Source: Tomocerus qinae
Taxonomy: Eukaryota; Arthropoda; Collembola; Entomobryomorpha; Tomoceridae
NCBI GenBank assembly: GCA_020055645.1
Contig: CM034546.1
Span: 12,400,001 to 12,464,000 of the forward strand
DNA: 64,000 nucleotides
Direction: 5' to 3'
The position numbers and the translations under genes are program-made. The notes below the pieces were generated by a model. The model was not told the origin of the DNA, ran no database searches, and saw nothing but the letters and a program-made list of their open reading frames with translations. Each line of letters opens with the position of its first letter. Position 1 is the stretch's first letter. Positions 47,261-58,143 of the stretch are shown one piece after another.

Positions 47261-48275
47261 AAAAATAATTCGTAAAATAAGCATTTGTCCTTGGCTTTCC
47301 ACAATATTTAGTTTTCTTTAATTCAACTGCCCCAGCCATTCGCCCATAATCTTGATCCATGATTTTCAAAGCAAATGTTCTCGTGTAGCTCAAAAATATT
47401 TTAGTAGCCCTTTTTCGAAGTGATGTGCCATCACAATCATTTTGTAAACATAACGATACAAAATTGTAGCTAATTCTGAACTTAGGTAAGTCTTGACTTG
47501 TGCGATATCCGAACTGACGTGGACAAACGAAGTACGTTAATAGTTCATATTCATCTGGCGAGGATAAGAGAAACCAGGATTTTGATAAAAATTAGTAATA
47601 TATTATGTTTGGGTCTTTAAAAAATGTTCCTGGTGCCTCAAAAAATAAATCCGAATTTAATATCGCAGAGTCGATAATATTTCTTTCCATGGCAATGTAA
47701 ACAGAAGAATGTTCCCCGAAGTTATACCATTTATCGGAGTGTATTTCTAAATGAGGGACTAGTAATTCTTCCTTATTTGACATTTTACTGATGTGGATCA
47801 TTAGCGCTGTATCACTGAAAAATCTCGGATCAAAATTGATGACTGCGTGTACAATGCAGTTAAAACGAGTCAATGTTCGTGGCAGAGTTATGCTCAGGTT
47901 ATGTTTTTTGTAAACTTTTTCACAAAGTTTCGCACTTCGTCCTCGATGAAAAGTATAAATACTTGCTTTACAGTAGCCTCGCTTCCCTGTGAAGTTTGGT
48001 TTAGTAATAACGAAAGGAGTACTAATCTCCTGTACTTGTTTGGTTAATGATTCTTCCATTGGAGTCGAAGGACTCTCTTGCCAAATCAGATTGACATAGC
48101 AAGATTCTTCCATTTCTATTACTTTTGCCAGTTTCCATCCCAAAGACAAGTCTACGATTAAAATCAACGAAAAACAAATTATATTCTTCATCGTGCTTAC
48201 GAAATTATTAAAACTAGTGGACAGTGTAGTGTTTCGTGTGGTTATTTTGTTTGAATATTTTTGGCGATAATCCAA
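47257..48275 (-). pseudogene. IR-like pseudogene 1, 5' half
   Basis: N-terminal half of the same receptor, in opposite orientation to the piece at 46066..47260. A signal peptide starts at 48191 (MKNIICFSLILIVDLSLG). The extracellular region matches the copy at 56222..58121, but the frame is lost near 47590. Similarity ends at about 47257 inside the segment TNYFFTE. Its 5' flank to about 48960 is shared with the other copy (60066..60437 and 63586..63930). Confidence 0.75.
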
Positions 48276-49388
48276 TAGTAAAAGCGGCCTTTAACTAGAG
48301 TGGTTTACTTTATTTGTAATATACACAAAAGATTTATATACTCGTTTCTTACTAAGTGAATTACACTTTTTCACTATGTATTTGAATCAATGTAGATATT
48401 TGGGCAGTTTATTGTTATGATTTGCCATCCTTCTTGAATTTAATTCAATACAAAATAATCCCGTAATAACTATGAGAGAGCAGTAAAAAATTTATTGTTG
48501 TTTAGCAGAATTATTTTCCTTTAGTTTTAACTTTGCATTGAAAAATAAAACTTAACAATTTAAATAATTTACAAACTAATGTTGCGAAGTCTGAGGAGTA
48601 AGAACACTAACATGTATTGCTATGTCTAACTTATGATGGCCACCTAGCATAAGTATAAGATTCTTACAAATGTACTGCGTGTTAAATAGTATTGATTGAT
48701 ATTGAAGTTTCCTAAGAGACATGACGGACATTAAGGTACAAACACACTTACTTTACCCTTGAAATGCTATATTGGAATATTACAATGTATTCAACTATCT
48801 TGTATCAACTAGCTATTCCTTACTCTACCCATAGTACATAATATTATATGTATTTGTAAAAATATTCTATTGGTTATTGTCACATAACCAACTAAAATTA
48901 AATTTCTGTAAAGATATCTAATTATGAATTATGACAGAAATTACTTGAAAATTACATCACTCCTAAGACAATGAATAGAAATGATAAAAACGAAGTTTTA
49001 CGATTGTACACGATGATAGATTTGTCTGTAAGTTCACTATACCGCCACAAATAATTCCCGCAGTTAAGGGCACGCTGTATATTAAAACTCGAAATACAAT
49101 TGGATAGTTATTAATAGTATCATCACTTCGGGGTGTAGACGATAATTATGATGTTTACTTGTAATTAGATATTTGTGGGTTTGCAAAGAAGTTTAAATCT
49201 CTCTAGCTTGTTAACATCCATTACTTTTCACGATAAAATGCATAGTTAGTGCGAGTGCGGGGATGGTATTATAACGTAAAATGTATTGTGTACAAATAAA
49301 TATTACATTGCATGAAGAATGTTTATCATTTATTAATGTTTATTAGTTATATTATAATTGGCATATTCCAAATAGAGTAAAATAAAAA
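48276..49388. other. Duplicated 5' flank of the IR-like pseudogenes
   Basis: 48293..48640 matches 60066..60437 and 48660..48960 matches 63586..63930. The remainder to the knottin stop shows no gene. Confidence 0.6.
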
Positions 49389-50459
49389 TTATTGGCATTT
49401 TCTTTCTCCACGTCCACTCCATGCGCATTGGTTGGAACAACATTGTCCAGCAGCTCGGCAGTTTTGACCACGTGGACGACATCCCTATGAAATATAAGTC
49501 AACGTAAGTGAAACCAATTGGTTACAGGATATGACCAATTAATTTTTATTGTTAGACTTGTAATACGAAAATCTAACACCTTCACAAGTTATCATTACAA
49601 TGAGAAAGTGGGTACATAGGAGTAGATTATAAGAGGAGCTATCACGATACCTCCTCTTATATAATCTACTCAAAGGGATTGAAAACGAAATGCTTGATAG
49701 ATGAGCATTAACCCTGGAATGGATAAGGAGATTGGAGTTTTTCACTTTCCATTGTTACTGCTCAAAGCAGATACGCCTTATAACCTCGTGGAGTTTTTTA
49801 GTTGTCAAAATGCATCTCTCTTCTACTGTTGAAAATTTCATGAAAAACGGGGAATGTTTAAGGCAAATTAAAATTATGAAATTCAAAAGTGGGACCACTT
49901 TTTACGTTAAAGGATGAGGACTCCATGCATGGAGACCAATAGAGTTGTCCTCCATGCAAGTTCACTTCTATTGGTTCTCCATGCATTTAATTGGTCTCAA
50001 TGTATGGAGTCCTTATCTTTTAACATTCGTTTTTTCACCTATATATTCTGGGGTTACGCAATTATCAAACAAAGTCACGCTTAAAAATTACTAACTGTAA
50101 ATGTAAATTTTCTAATTATTACTACGCTCATAGTTATACTTACCATTCGGGCACCAATTAACCCGTAAGCATCGTAGTAGTCATAGTCGATCATTCCCCT
50201 TTTCTGCCTGACCATTTCTTTTGACATGTCTGTGTCACTTTGGGCAAAGGTTTTCGCTTCTGAAGATTAATTCGTTAAAATTACTCAGTTATATTCAGTA
50301 AATTACTCAGTTACTCAGTAAATTATTAGTAAGCTCAGCATTTTTAGATTAGACAAGAATCAATTTTTAAAAATGGTTACCTGATCCTGTAAATCCAATA
50401 ACGATTGCTAACGTTAAAAGGAAGACGCACCAATTTAAATGAAAATTTTTGAGCTCCAT
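49389..50459 (-). CDS. Secreted six-cysteine knottin-like peptide precursor, three exons
   Basis: Exons 50381..50459, 50144..50259 and 49389..49484 join in matching phases (GT-AG) to give 96 residues. Exon 1 is a signal peptide (MELKNFHLNWCVFLLTLAIV...). Exon 2 is a propeptide with a QKR cleavage site followed by GMIDYDYYDAYGLIGARM. Exon 3 is the cysteine core GCRPRGQNCRAAGQCCSNQC with one more Cys near the end; spacing is C-x6-C-x5-CC-x3-C-x9-C, the order of inhibitor-cystine-knot peptides. Small knottins of this layout include arthropod antimicrobial peptides (for example the beetle Alo type), ion-channel ligands and neuropeptides. A mature basic peptide released after QKR is inferred. The exons are shorter than 130 bp, so simple frame scans miss the gene. 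Confidence 0.75.
49621..49670. repeat. Short hairpin
   Basis: AGTAGATTATAAGAGGAG and its near complement around a 12-bp loop, 140 bp past the acceptor of the knottin's last exon, inside its intron. Confidence 0.6.
49906..50024. mobile_element. Short MITE in knottin intron 2
   Basis: 119 bp with inverted ends GTTAAAGGATGAGGACTCC and GGAGTCCTTATCTTTTAAC and internal CCATGCATGGAG palindromes; lies in the intron between exons 2 and 3 of the knottin gene. Confidence 0.6.
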
Positions 50460-50660
50460 TTTCAATTTCGGAAGTTTAGGATGCTGGGCAAGATATTTCG
50501 ATACTGATTAAAATGTTTAGCTTTTATAAGCAAAAAATAATCAACCATTGAATCATTTACCAATTTAACTGCAGTGATTAAGCATTATTATTATTTTAAA
50601 TAATGCGATAATAATAATCATAATTTAATATTTTATTGTATATAATTACTATTTCTAATA

Positions 50661-50710
50661 ATATCTGTAATGACGCAAGTGTATATTTGTACTTGCGTCA
50701 TTACGGATAT
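50661..50710. repeat. Hairpin upstream of the knottin gene
   Basis: About 20-bp arms (ATATCTGTAATGACGCAAGT and complement) with an 8-bp spacer, 200 bp upstream of the knottin start codon. Could be a tiny MITE or a paired regulatory site. Confidence 0.55.
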
Positions 50711-51361
50711 AGGCCGTATTAATTAATGCGGAATTTTTGTTTTATATCGATTACTGACTTGTGATTATTTATCATTTTGCAGTTTTTTTATGCACGAGGC
50801 CGATATAACTGCAACAATACATGATAAAATAAGTACATTCCTAATGCTAAGAATAATTAGTTTAATCAAATATACCGAATTTAATCATGCCATAAAATCA
50901 AAATTAGCTTTATGCTTTGTTCTTTTATTACCTTTACAAGTTTGATGTAAAAACATTTCAGTAAATACAAACCTTTGAATATCCTAGAAGTCACAATTCA
51001 AGTTTTTCAAATAAAACTGAATTAAACCATTCAGTGTCAACTATAGTATTTTAATTGTAGTTTCGTCTTTGCCATACCTTAAACGGGGTCAATACCTGCA
51101 TGAAACTTAAATTGTCTCCACTACTCAATTTATAATTTAATTATTATGCTGATTCATGAAAATATTATGACAATGCTCTTTATTAAAAAAGGGATTCTAT
51201 TTTTTCAAGTTACACTCTTTATTTATTACGTCATAGCATTGAATTGATTTCTTTGTAATCATTTTAAAACCACTAAAATAGATTTAAGTATAGCAAAAAG
51301 CGAAAATGAAATGTTTATACAGTGGTCGATAATTATGCAAAATAGTTTTAGAGATTGAAAG

Positions 51362-51493
51362 AAGGGCCGCAGCCATAAAAAAATTTCGGAGGGACACCGA
51401 GAAAAAAGTTTAGCGATTTAGACAAAAATTTAGAGATTTTTTGCGTTTTTGACAAAGGGTCACGTGCTCTGGTGCCCCCTTCGCTGCGGCCTT
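51362..51493. mobile_element. Short MITE with GGGCCGCAGC ends
   Basis: About 130 bp with inverted ends AAGGGCCGCAGC / GCTGCGGCCTT. It lies in the upstream flank shared by the Gly/Trp-rich gene copies and is absent from the 21800 copy. Confidence 0.55.
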
Positions 51494-51639
51494 GATGGAA
51501 AGTAGTATCTTTGCTTTTACAATTTGTATCGATAGAAGACATAAATTACCTGTGTAGTTCTGAATTTGTGTAATCGTTACTGCGTAGATCCTGCAAGATA
51601 CGAAGTATAACAATAATTATAATTGAGAAAATACACGTA

Positions 51640-51955
51640 CACATTTTATTAATTATATAAACTGTCTTCGGTTAACCGTGACATTATAGTCATCTTTAAA
51701 AAACCAATCGAGTTCTGCTTTCTAAATTCCTTATGAAAATGAAGCATTTGAAGGTAAATTTATTTTTTAACATCTCAGAAATTTTTATTTAAAAATGCAA
51801 CCTAGATAAGAATGTGTTTTAAAAATTTTTTCTGTTATGTAAGTTTTCGTTCCTCATTCGTGCTTTTCTTCTTCACAACTGAGATTGTCCTTTTCTCCCC
51901 GGGTACTGCTGATGAACAAAGACTGGCAACTCTAAATGGTCCGGCTAGGGCATCC
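51640..51955 (+). pseudogene. Third, degenerate copy of the Gly/Trp-rich secreted gene
   Basis: Diverged match to 22010..22520: the upstream flank, a first-exon remnant, the signal-peptide stretch (gtgcttttcttcttcacaac) and then a jump to the segment corresponding to DEQRLAALNG. The Ser/Pro-rich middle is deleted and the Gly/Trp tail is missing, so no product is expected. Confidence 0.55.
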
Positions 51956-53039
51956 AAAGCCCTTTTCTCACCGGTTTAAAAAACCCGGATTTTAAAAAAC
52001 CAAAAACCGGTTTTAACTTTCTAAAAACCGGTTTTGATAGAAGTTATAAAACTATATCTTACCCAGCCACAATGGCCTGGTGGAGTACTCATTCGTCTGA
52101 CTATTCAATGTGTGCTTCCACTGCCAGTTCAAGTCTTTGGCTGGTTGAAATGGCCGAGGGCTGTTTAAAGGCGAGTGTTTGAGTTGCAAATGTGGAATTA
52201 AGACAAAGGTTAAGCACGAACCCGCAATTACAAGGGCCGTCCTATGGATACCTCGTATGTGTAGTGTACGTAGAGAAGCTTGGACAACCTGTCTTTAATG
52301 GGCTAGTAGACTCCCGATAACAGTCCCACAACAGTGACTCGTAAATGACAGCCTTTGGCTTCTCGGGTATTAATTAACAACAATACCAGTGTTGAGGGAG
52401 TTGGCAATGGGCCCGTATTTGAGGCCTGTGTTCAGTACTATCACTATAAAGTGAGACAGTACACCCCATATGACATTCATACAACTATCTATATCTGATA
52501 TGCAGTTAAAATAGCAGTAAAGCCTGAAAATTCGAAAAACCGAAATTGAGATACAATTATAAATTCAAGTAAAATATACATAAAATAGCAAAACGTTTAC
52601 TAATATTAACACATGGAAATCCTAATTATCAAGATACGTGCAATTATGTGGACCCCAGTAAAGTAAAACACACAATACACTAGTATTCACTTGTAGTAAA
52701 GTAATAGAAGGAATTTTTAGTAACTTGGCACTTGTATATCCAAACCAATGTTAATTGGCTTGAAAGTTCAATATCGCCAAACAATTGCCAGATTGTCGGT
52801 AATAATGTGATTGCAACATAACATGAAAAGTAAGTTTAAGATACGACTAACATGGTATTAGACAAGTGTATATTGAAATGAAGTAAATATGAATTTGTCA
52901 ACAGAAAATAAAAACAAAATCAGTTTTGCTTTTACATTGCATGCATGCATGTATACATGCTAAAACAAAAGCAAGCTAGTAATTGTAGAAAGGTGTGCTA
53001 ATTACTGTATTGCTAAAACATGTGAAAATTTCCACGTAG
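51956..53039. other. Intergenic, unclassified repeat-like sequence
   Basis: Three AAAACCGGTTTT-like palindromic motifs occur near 51985..52035, then a less AT-rich block (52080..52400) with no recognised family. No coding sequence. Confidence 0.4.
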
Positions 53040-53330
53040 CAATTAGTCATATTTCTTATATTTGCCTACACTCAAATTTAATGATTTAGCAAGTTCCATT
53101 AAGCACGTAAAAACGCTGTGCTATATACAGGTGCTATCTGTATTTATGGAATAAAATCTATTGCCATTTACATAAGTTGACCATCTGTATGCAATGCAAG
53201 GTACATTTATTATGCAATATCTATATGTCTTATACTACTTTGTATACACGATGACGATTATGAACAACGATTTACACCGTATAAAAATAAGTAGTTAAAT
53301 GGTAGACAATCACATAACATTCAAAACAGA
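53040..53330 (-). pseudogene. RTK 3' flank relic, second
   Basis: Diverged match to about 23940..24200 (ATATTTCTTATTTTTGTATA, GATTTAGCAAGT, TTACATAAGCTGACCATCTG motifs in order). No open frame is preserved. Confidence 0.5.
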
Positions 53331-54190
53331 GAAGAATGACTTAAATGGTATATAGTTGGTATTTTATTTGTAGAAACACAATGCCGTTTTATTTATGGCA
53401 ATTGCATTATTTCTGTATTTTGTTTAAAGTTTCCGACATGTAGAAAATATGTGTGGTACCGGAAACTTTACGACGAGAAGTTTTACGTCAGCAAAAGTTG
53501 AAAATTTTCCTTTGATAAATTGTCGATGGGTACCCCCACGTAGTAAAATAACAATTATTAACAATAAACCAACTAAAATCTCAGATTTTGTAGATTTTTT
53601 CGTTTTGGATATGATTATTGAGATGAGTATACCTAAGCTATCTTTCGTTCTTGGGATGAGCTACAAATCCACCGGCCTGATTCCACAAATAGTGCTTCCA
53701 GTCCTGTTCCAGCATTGTATTTTGTCGATATCTTAATTAAATAAGTTCCGTTATGGTAAGATTTGTATACAAATTTGGTGACACTTCAATGAATATTAAA
53801 CGTCAGCAACTTGAAGCTCATAGTGATCTTGGTTAGATAAATTGTAACACAGGAGCAGATAAAAATACCAAGCAAGACCGAGTACGGATTTAAGTTGTGT
53901 AACTTATAATAATATATTATCTACACATAATATTATAATAAACGATCTGATCTACATATATAACTACAAATATAAAGTGCTGCATGACCTTATGCCTTAT
54001 CAATACAAATACATTCTCTGATATTTATTATCTGGTCACAAGCTGTAATAATTTTAAAATTTATTATGACGCATTACAAGGCTACTAATATCTAAAATAT
54101 AATAATTAGTTTTAAATATATGGGTTATGTTGTAAGTTACGTAATTCAATGCCAACATCAGCATCAATTAGAAAGCATAATATTATTCTT
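53331..54190. other. Intergenic, possible old exon remnants
   Basis: Minus-strand pieces near 53600..53790 read like the end of an extracellular domain (NGTYLIKISTKYNAG) followed by a hydrophobic segment (ILVGLLLIIVILL), interrupted by stops. I cannot assign a family; chance is possible. Confidence 0.25.
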
Positions 54191-54633
54191 TCATGATGCA
54201 TTAATAGTTACTTTTTTTGTTTTTGCAAATTTGGCAAAATAGTTTTATCGTGTTGACATTTTGATGCAGATAATCTTTTTCGTTTGTAATTTTTTGGTGG
54301 TGATAATTTGGGGTTTCTCGTTTTCTGTTTTCAATGATACATACATACAATTCAATTGCTTTCTAAATTTTGAAAGTGAAAAACTAAATCATTTCTGGTG
54401 TCTATAATTTAAGTAGCAATTTGGCTACAAGTTCGAAATAAAAAGAAATAGTAGATTAGTAATACAAATATAAATACTTTAAATACAAATGTTGTGACAA
54501 TAATTTTATTTCCATTTCAATATCATAATACACACGCAGTGTAAAGACAAGATTCTCCGTAATAAATAGGAATTTTCCATTTTAGAGTAATTTAAAGTGA
54601 AAACAAGAAATAAGCGTTTTTGAGGATGAAAGT

Positions 54634-55160
54634 TTAACCTCTCCATTCCCATCCACCACCCCATCCTCCTCTCCATCCGCCTCCCCATCCTCCTCTCCAT
54701 CCGCCTCCCCATCCTCCTCCCCAACCGCGTCCCCAACCTCCACCTCTTACGACCACAATCGGCAAGAAGAATGGATCCACACCTTCGGGTTTTTCGGCAT
54801 TTGTTGGATAAAATCCGCATAGTGAACGGCCGATGGAGCAGAATGTGGCTGTAAGTCTTTCTCTGTCGTTGGATTGTCGTTATACGGAGTGCTTGCAGGA
54901 ATTCCAGGGTCGGCTTTATTAGACAAATGGTGTGACGATTGTTCTTGGTATGTGTCTCCTGACTTTTGGGCTGGTATTCCTGCACATGAGGCAAGGACAA
55001 TCACAGTTCCGAAGAAGAATAGCACCGATAAGGAGCGAAACTCCTGGATAAAATAAAAAAAGCTTTAAACAAAACAGTTTTTATCTAAGATGTATTTTGA
55101 TATAACATGTTCTAAGATATTGTAAAATAAGTTTACCTTGAATTGATTAAAAGGATTCAT
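54634..55160 (-). pseudogene. Gly/Trp-rich secreted protein paralogue, frameshifted
   Basis: Exons 55137..55160 (MNPFNQFK) and 54634..55043, with the same intron position as the gene at 22128..22703. The signal peptide and Ser/Pro-rich part are nearly identical. A deletion of about 60 bp after HYAD puts the following segment out of frame; the original frame resumes with DPFFLPIVVVRGGGW and a tail of GGGW and RGGW repeats ending WEWRG. As it stands, the first frame terminates near 54747. Flanks on both sides resemble those of the other copy, in inverted orientation, so this is an inverted segmental duplicate. Assembly error in the repeat-adjacent region cannot be excluded. Confidence 0.65.
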
Positions 55161-56221
55161 TTTTGAATGGAAGTCAAACTGAAAAACATTATGGTTTGAG
55201 TGGGAGAGGTAAAAGAAGACTATAAGGTTACTATTTACTGAAGAGGGTTTAAATACTAAATAAATCCAATAAATATTTTCCGAATTAAAATTAATGCTAT
55301 ACTTGGTATCTTAGAGGTACTACGAAGTAGTGATTATACAAGTTCAAAATGTACGCATATGTAGTTCATAGTTCATATATATCTTCATCGATAAAAATTG
55401 CAAATTAAGCAAAGCTGTTGCTTTCTTCTATCTCTAAAACTAATTAGCATAATTAACACCCAGAGGTGTATAAACTTTTCATTTCGCTATATTTCCAATA
55501 CCTACATTTATTTTATTGCCTTTATAATGGTTTCAAAGAAATGCATTCAAAGATATTATGTAAGTAAAAGCGTTAAAGAATTATAATAATTCAACCGAGA
55601 AAATACTTGCACGAGTACTTGCATGGATGAAAATCTATATCTTGCATTTCCTACTACGTACACGATTACAATTCTAAGTACGATGTACATCGTTATAAGA
55701 ATTATAAGAACAGGCAGCCAACTGGTAGACGATGATTGGAAGTCAGAGAGGCTAACAAGTTTAAAGGGCTAAGAAAAATACTCCGCCAAACATTTTGTAA
55801 CAATATCGCTTTCTCCGTTATCTTTTTACATACCTTTGGCATGGTTCATTGGTTTGTTTACTAAAGTAATACATTTGCAGCATAGCAATTAAGTATAATT
55901 TCTCAGTTTTGACTTTGAAATTGTATTCCAATATATCTTATACTATAGCTATTTGGTAAATGATGATAATAATATCAGAGGTAAAACATTTTTATTTGAA
56001 AAACAACAATTCCAATTTAATTTAATTCATTTATTTTTAAAAATTAAGCCCTTGCTTGTTACAAAACATAATTTAAAAAAATTATTGTTTTGGCTATAAA
56101 CAACTAAAATGTGTATTGCTGTTTTCGCAAAGTCGTATTGAAATAAGAAAATTTTTCAAACTTTGACCTTTTACAGCAAATTTAAATAACCTGCAATACA
56201 ATACCGATAAAAAAGTATTTT
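55161..56221. other. Flank of Gly/Trp-rich pseudogene and RTK relic
   Basis: 55200..55640 is the inverted duplicate of 21640..22110, followed by the RTK relic at 55635..55935. 55940..56221 shows no recognised feature. Confidence 0.5.
55635..55935 (-). pseudogene. RTK 3' flank relic, third
   Basis: Match to about 24110..24430 (TTGCATTTCCTACTACGTAC, GATGTACATCGTTATAA, CGCCAAACATTTTGTAAC). The small membrane-protein frame seen at 32450..32704 is disrupted here. Confidence 0.55.
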
Positions 56222-58121
56222 TTAGGAAAAAAGTTTTTCATGCTTTTGAGTATTCTGTTCAAAATTATAGGCATACATGGCAGATTCGACTATATCTCGA
56301 CTTTCATTCTGAAAATACATTACAATACGAAAATGAAGTTCATTAAAAAGGGAATATTTTGTGCACTTTATTGGTAGAAAGACAGTTCCATTTTCTTCAT
56401 GGCAATAATATAGTCTCAATATTTCTGATTGAAACTGTAATCCAAGATAGAAGGGGTCAAATTCTGTCGCATCTTTAACCTCACTGAGGGCAGTTATATC
56501 AGTTAGATTAGCCAATTGCTCCATTGATTCGATTTGTTTGACAGGCCGAGGTTCTACTAAGTCAGTGATGACAATTCCCTTGTAGCAGTTTGTGATTACA
56601 ATGAACATTAGCAACAACGGACCGATTATTAACTTGAGCCAGACGAGTTTTTCTGCTTTTGCTGTTAGGGAATAGCTGACTTCCAACAAATATGCATAGC
56701 AAATCATGATGAATGGAATACTTTCATTCTTAGTGTAATATAGCACGCCATAGACGAAAGCAGTTACAGAAATAGTTGTAAAAATGGTAGCCAGCCAAGC
56801 ATGAAGTTCAAATGGTTTAATATATCCGTAGAAAGAGAGACTCTCATCTTCCAAAACGACGCAGGAAATAAAATTGTAGGAATCTTCCATTGTTGGAATG
56901 AAAGCAAACTGTGCACTGCGACCTAATTCATTCACATTATTAAATTGAAAATAAAAAATAACATGATAGGAGTCTTTAGGGATTTTTCTTTTGTTAATAC
57001 AAGTGTTATGGGTCAACATTCTGTCCGACACTGATATGGTGGAATTCGAAAAGTGTTCGAACATGATCGAAGCAATTGGAAGAGAAACACTGTTTTCTTC
57101 TGTGAAAAAATAATTCGTAAAATAAGCATGTGTCCTTGGCTTTCCACAATATTTAGTTTTCTTTAATTCAACTGCCCCAGCCATTCGCCCATAATAGGGG
57201 TCCATGATTTTCAAAGCAAATGTTCTCGTGTAGCTCAAAAATATTTTAGTAGCCCTTTTTCGAAGCGATGTGCCATCACAATCATTTTGTAAGCATAACG
57301 ATACAAAATTGTAGCTAATTCTGAACTTAGGTAAGTCCTGACTGGTGCGATATCCGAACTGACGTGGACAAACGAAGTACGCTACTAGTTCACATTCATC
57401 TGGCGAAGATAAGAGAAACCAGGATTTCGAAAGGAATATGTAATACATTATGTTTACGTCTTTAAAAAATGTTCCTGGTGCATCAAAAAATAAATCCGAA
57501 TTCGATATCGCAGACTCGATAATATTTCTCTCCATGATGACGTAAACAGAAGAATGTTCCCCGAAGTTATACCATTTATCGGAGTATATTTCCAAACGTG
57601 GGACTAGTAATTCTTCCTTATTTGACATTTCACTGAAATGGATCATTAGCGCCGTATCCCTGAAAAATCTCGGATCAAAATTGATCACTGCGTGTTACAA
57701 TGCAGTTAAAACGAGTCAATGTTCGTGGCAGAGTTATGCTCAGGTTATGATTTTTGTAAACTTTTTCACAAAGTTTCGCACTTCGTCCTCGATGAAAAGT
57801 ATAAATACTTGCTTTACAGTAGCCTCCCTTCCCTGTGAAGTTTAGTTTAGTAATAACGAAAGGAGTACTAATCTCCTGTACTTGTTTGATTAATGATTCT
57901 TCCATTGGAGTCGAAGGCCTCCTCTGCCAAATCAGATTGACATAGCAAGATTCTTCCATTTCTATTAATTTTGCCAGTTTCCATCCCAAAGACAAGTCTA
58001 CGATTAAAATCAACGAAAAACAAATTATATTCTTCATCGTGCTTACGAAATTATTAAAACTAGTGGACAGTGTAGTGTTCCGTGTGTTTATTTTGTTTGA
58101 ATATTTTTGACGATAATCCAA
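56222..58121 (-). pseudogene. IR-like pseudogene 2, collinear but truncated
   Basis: Divergent ionotropic receptor on the minus strand with a signal peptide starting at 58037. One extra T near 57693 shifts the frame between an N-terminal frame (57675..58121) and the main frame (56222..57688, 488 codons). The main frame carries the extracellular lobe, helix 1 (LATIFTTISVTAFVYGVLYY), pore/helix 2 (LIIGPLLLMFIVITNCYKGIV) and part of the second lobe, then stops at KHEKLFS near 56222, where similarity to the other copy ends; the last ~180 residues and third helix are gone. Upstream a foldback element (58144..60059) has landed within 30 bp of the duplicated 5' end. Confidence 0.75.
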
Positions 58122-58143
58122 TAGTAAAAGCGGCCTTTAACGA

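Noticed and set aside
53449-53736. Plus-strand 95-codon frame as a gene
   Set aside because: No signal, domain or splice support; the opposite strand looks marginally more protein-like but has stops.
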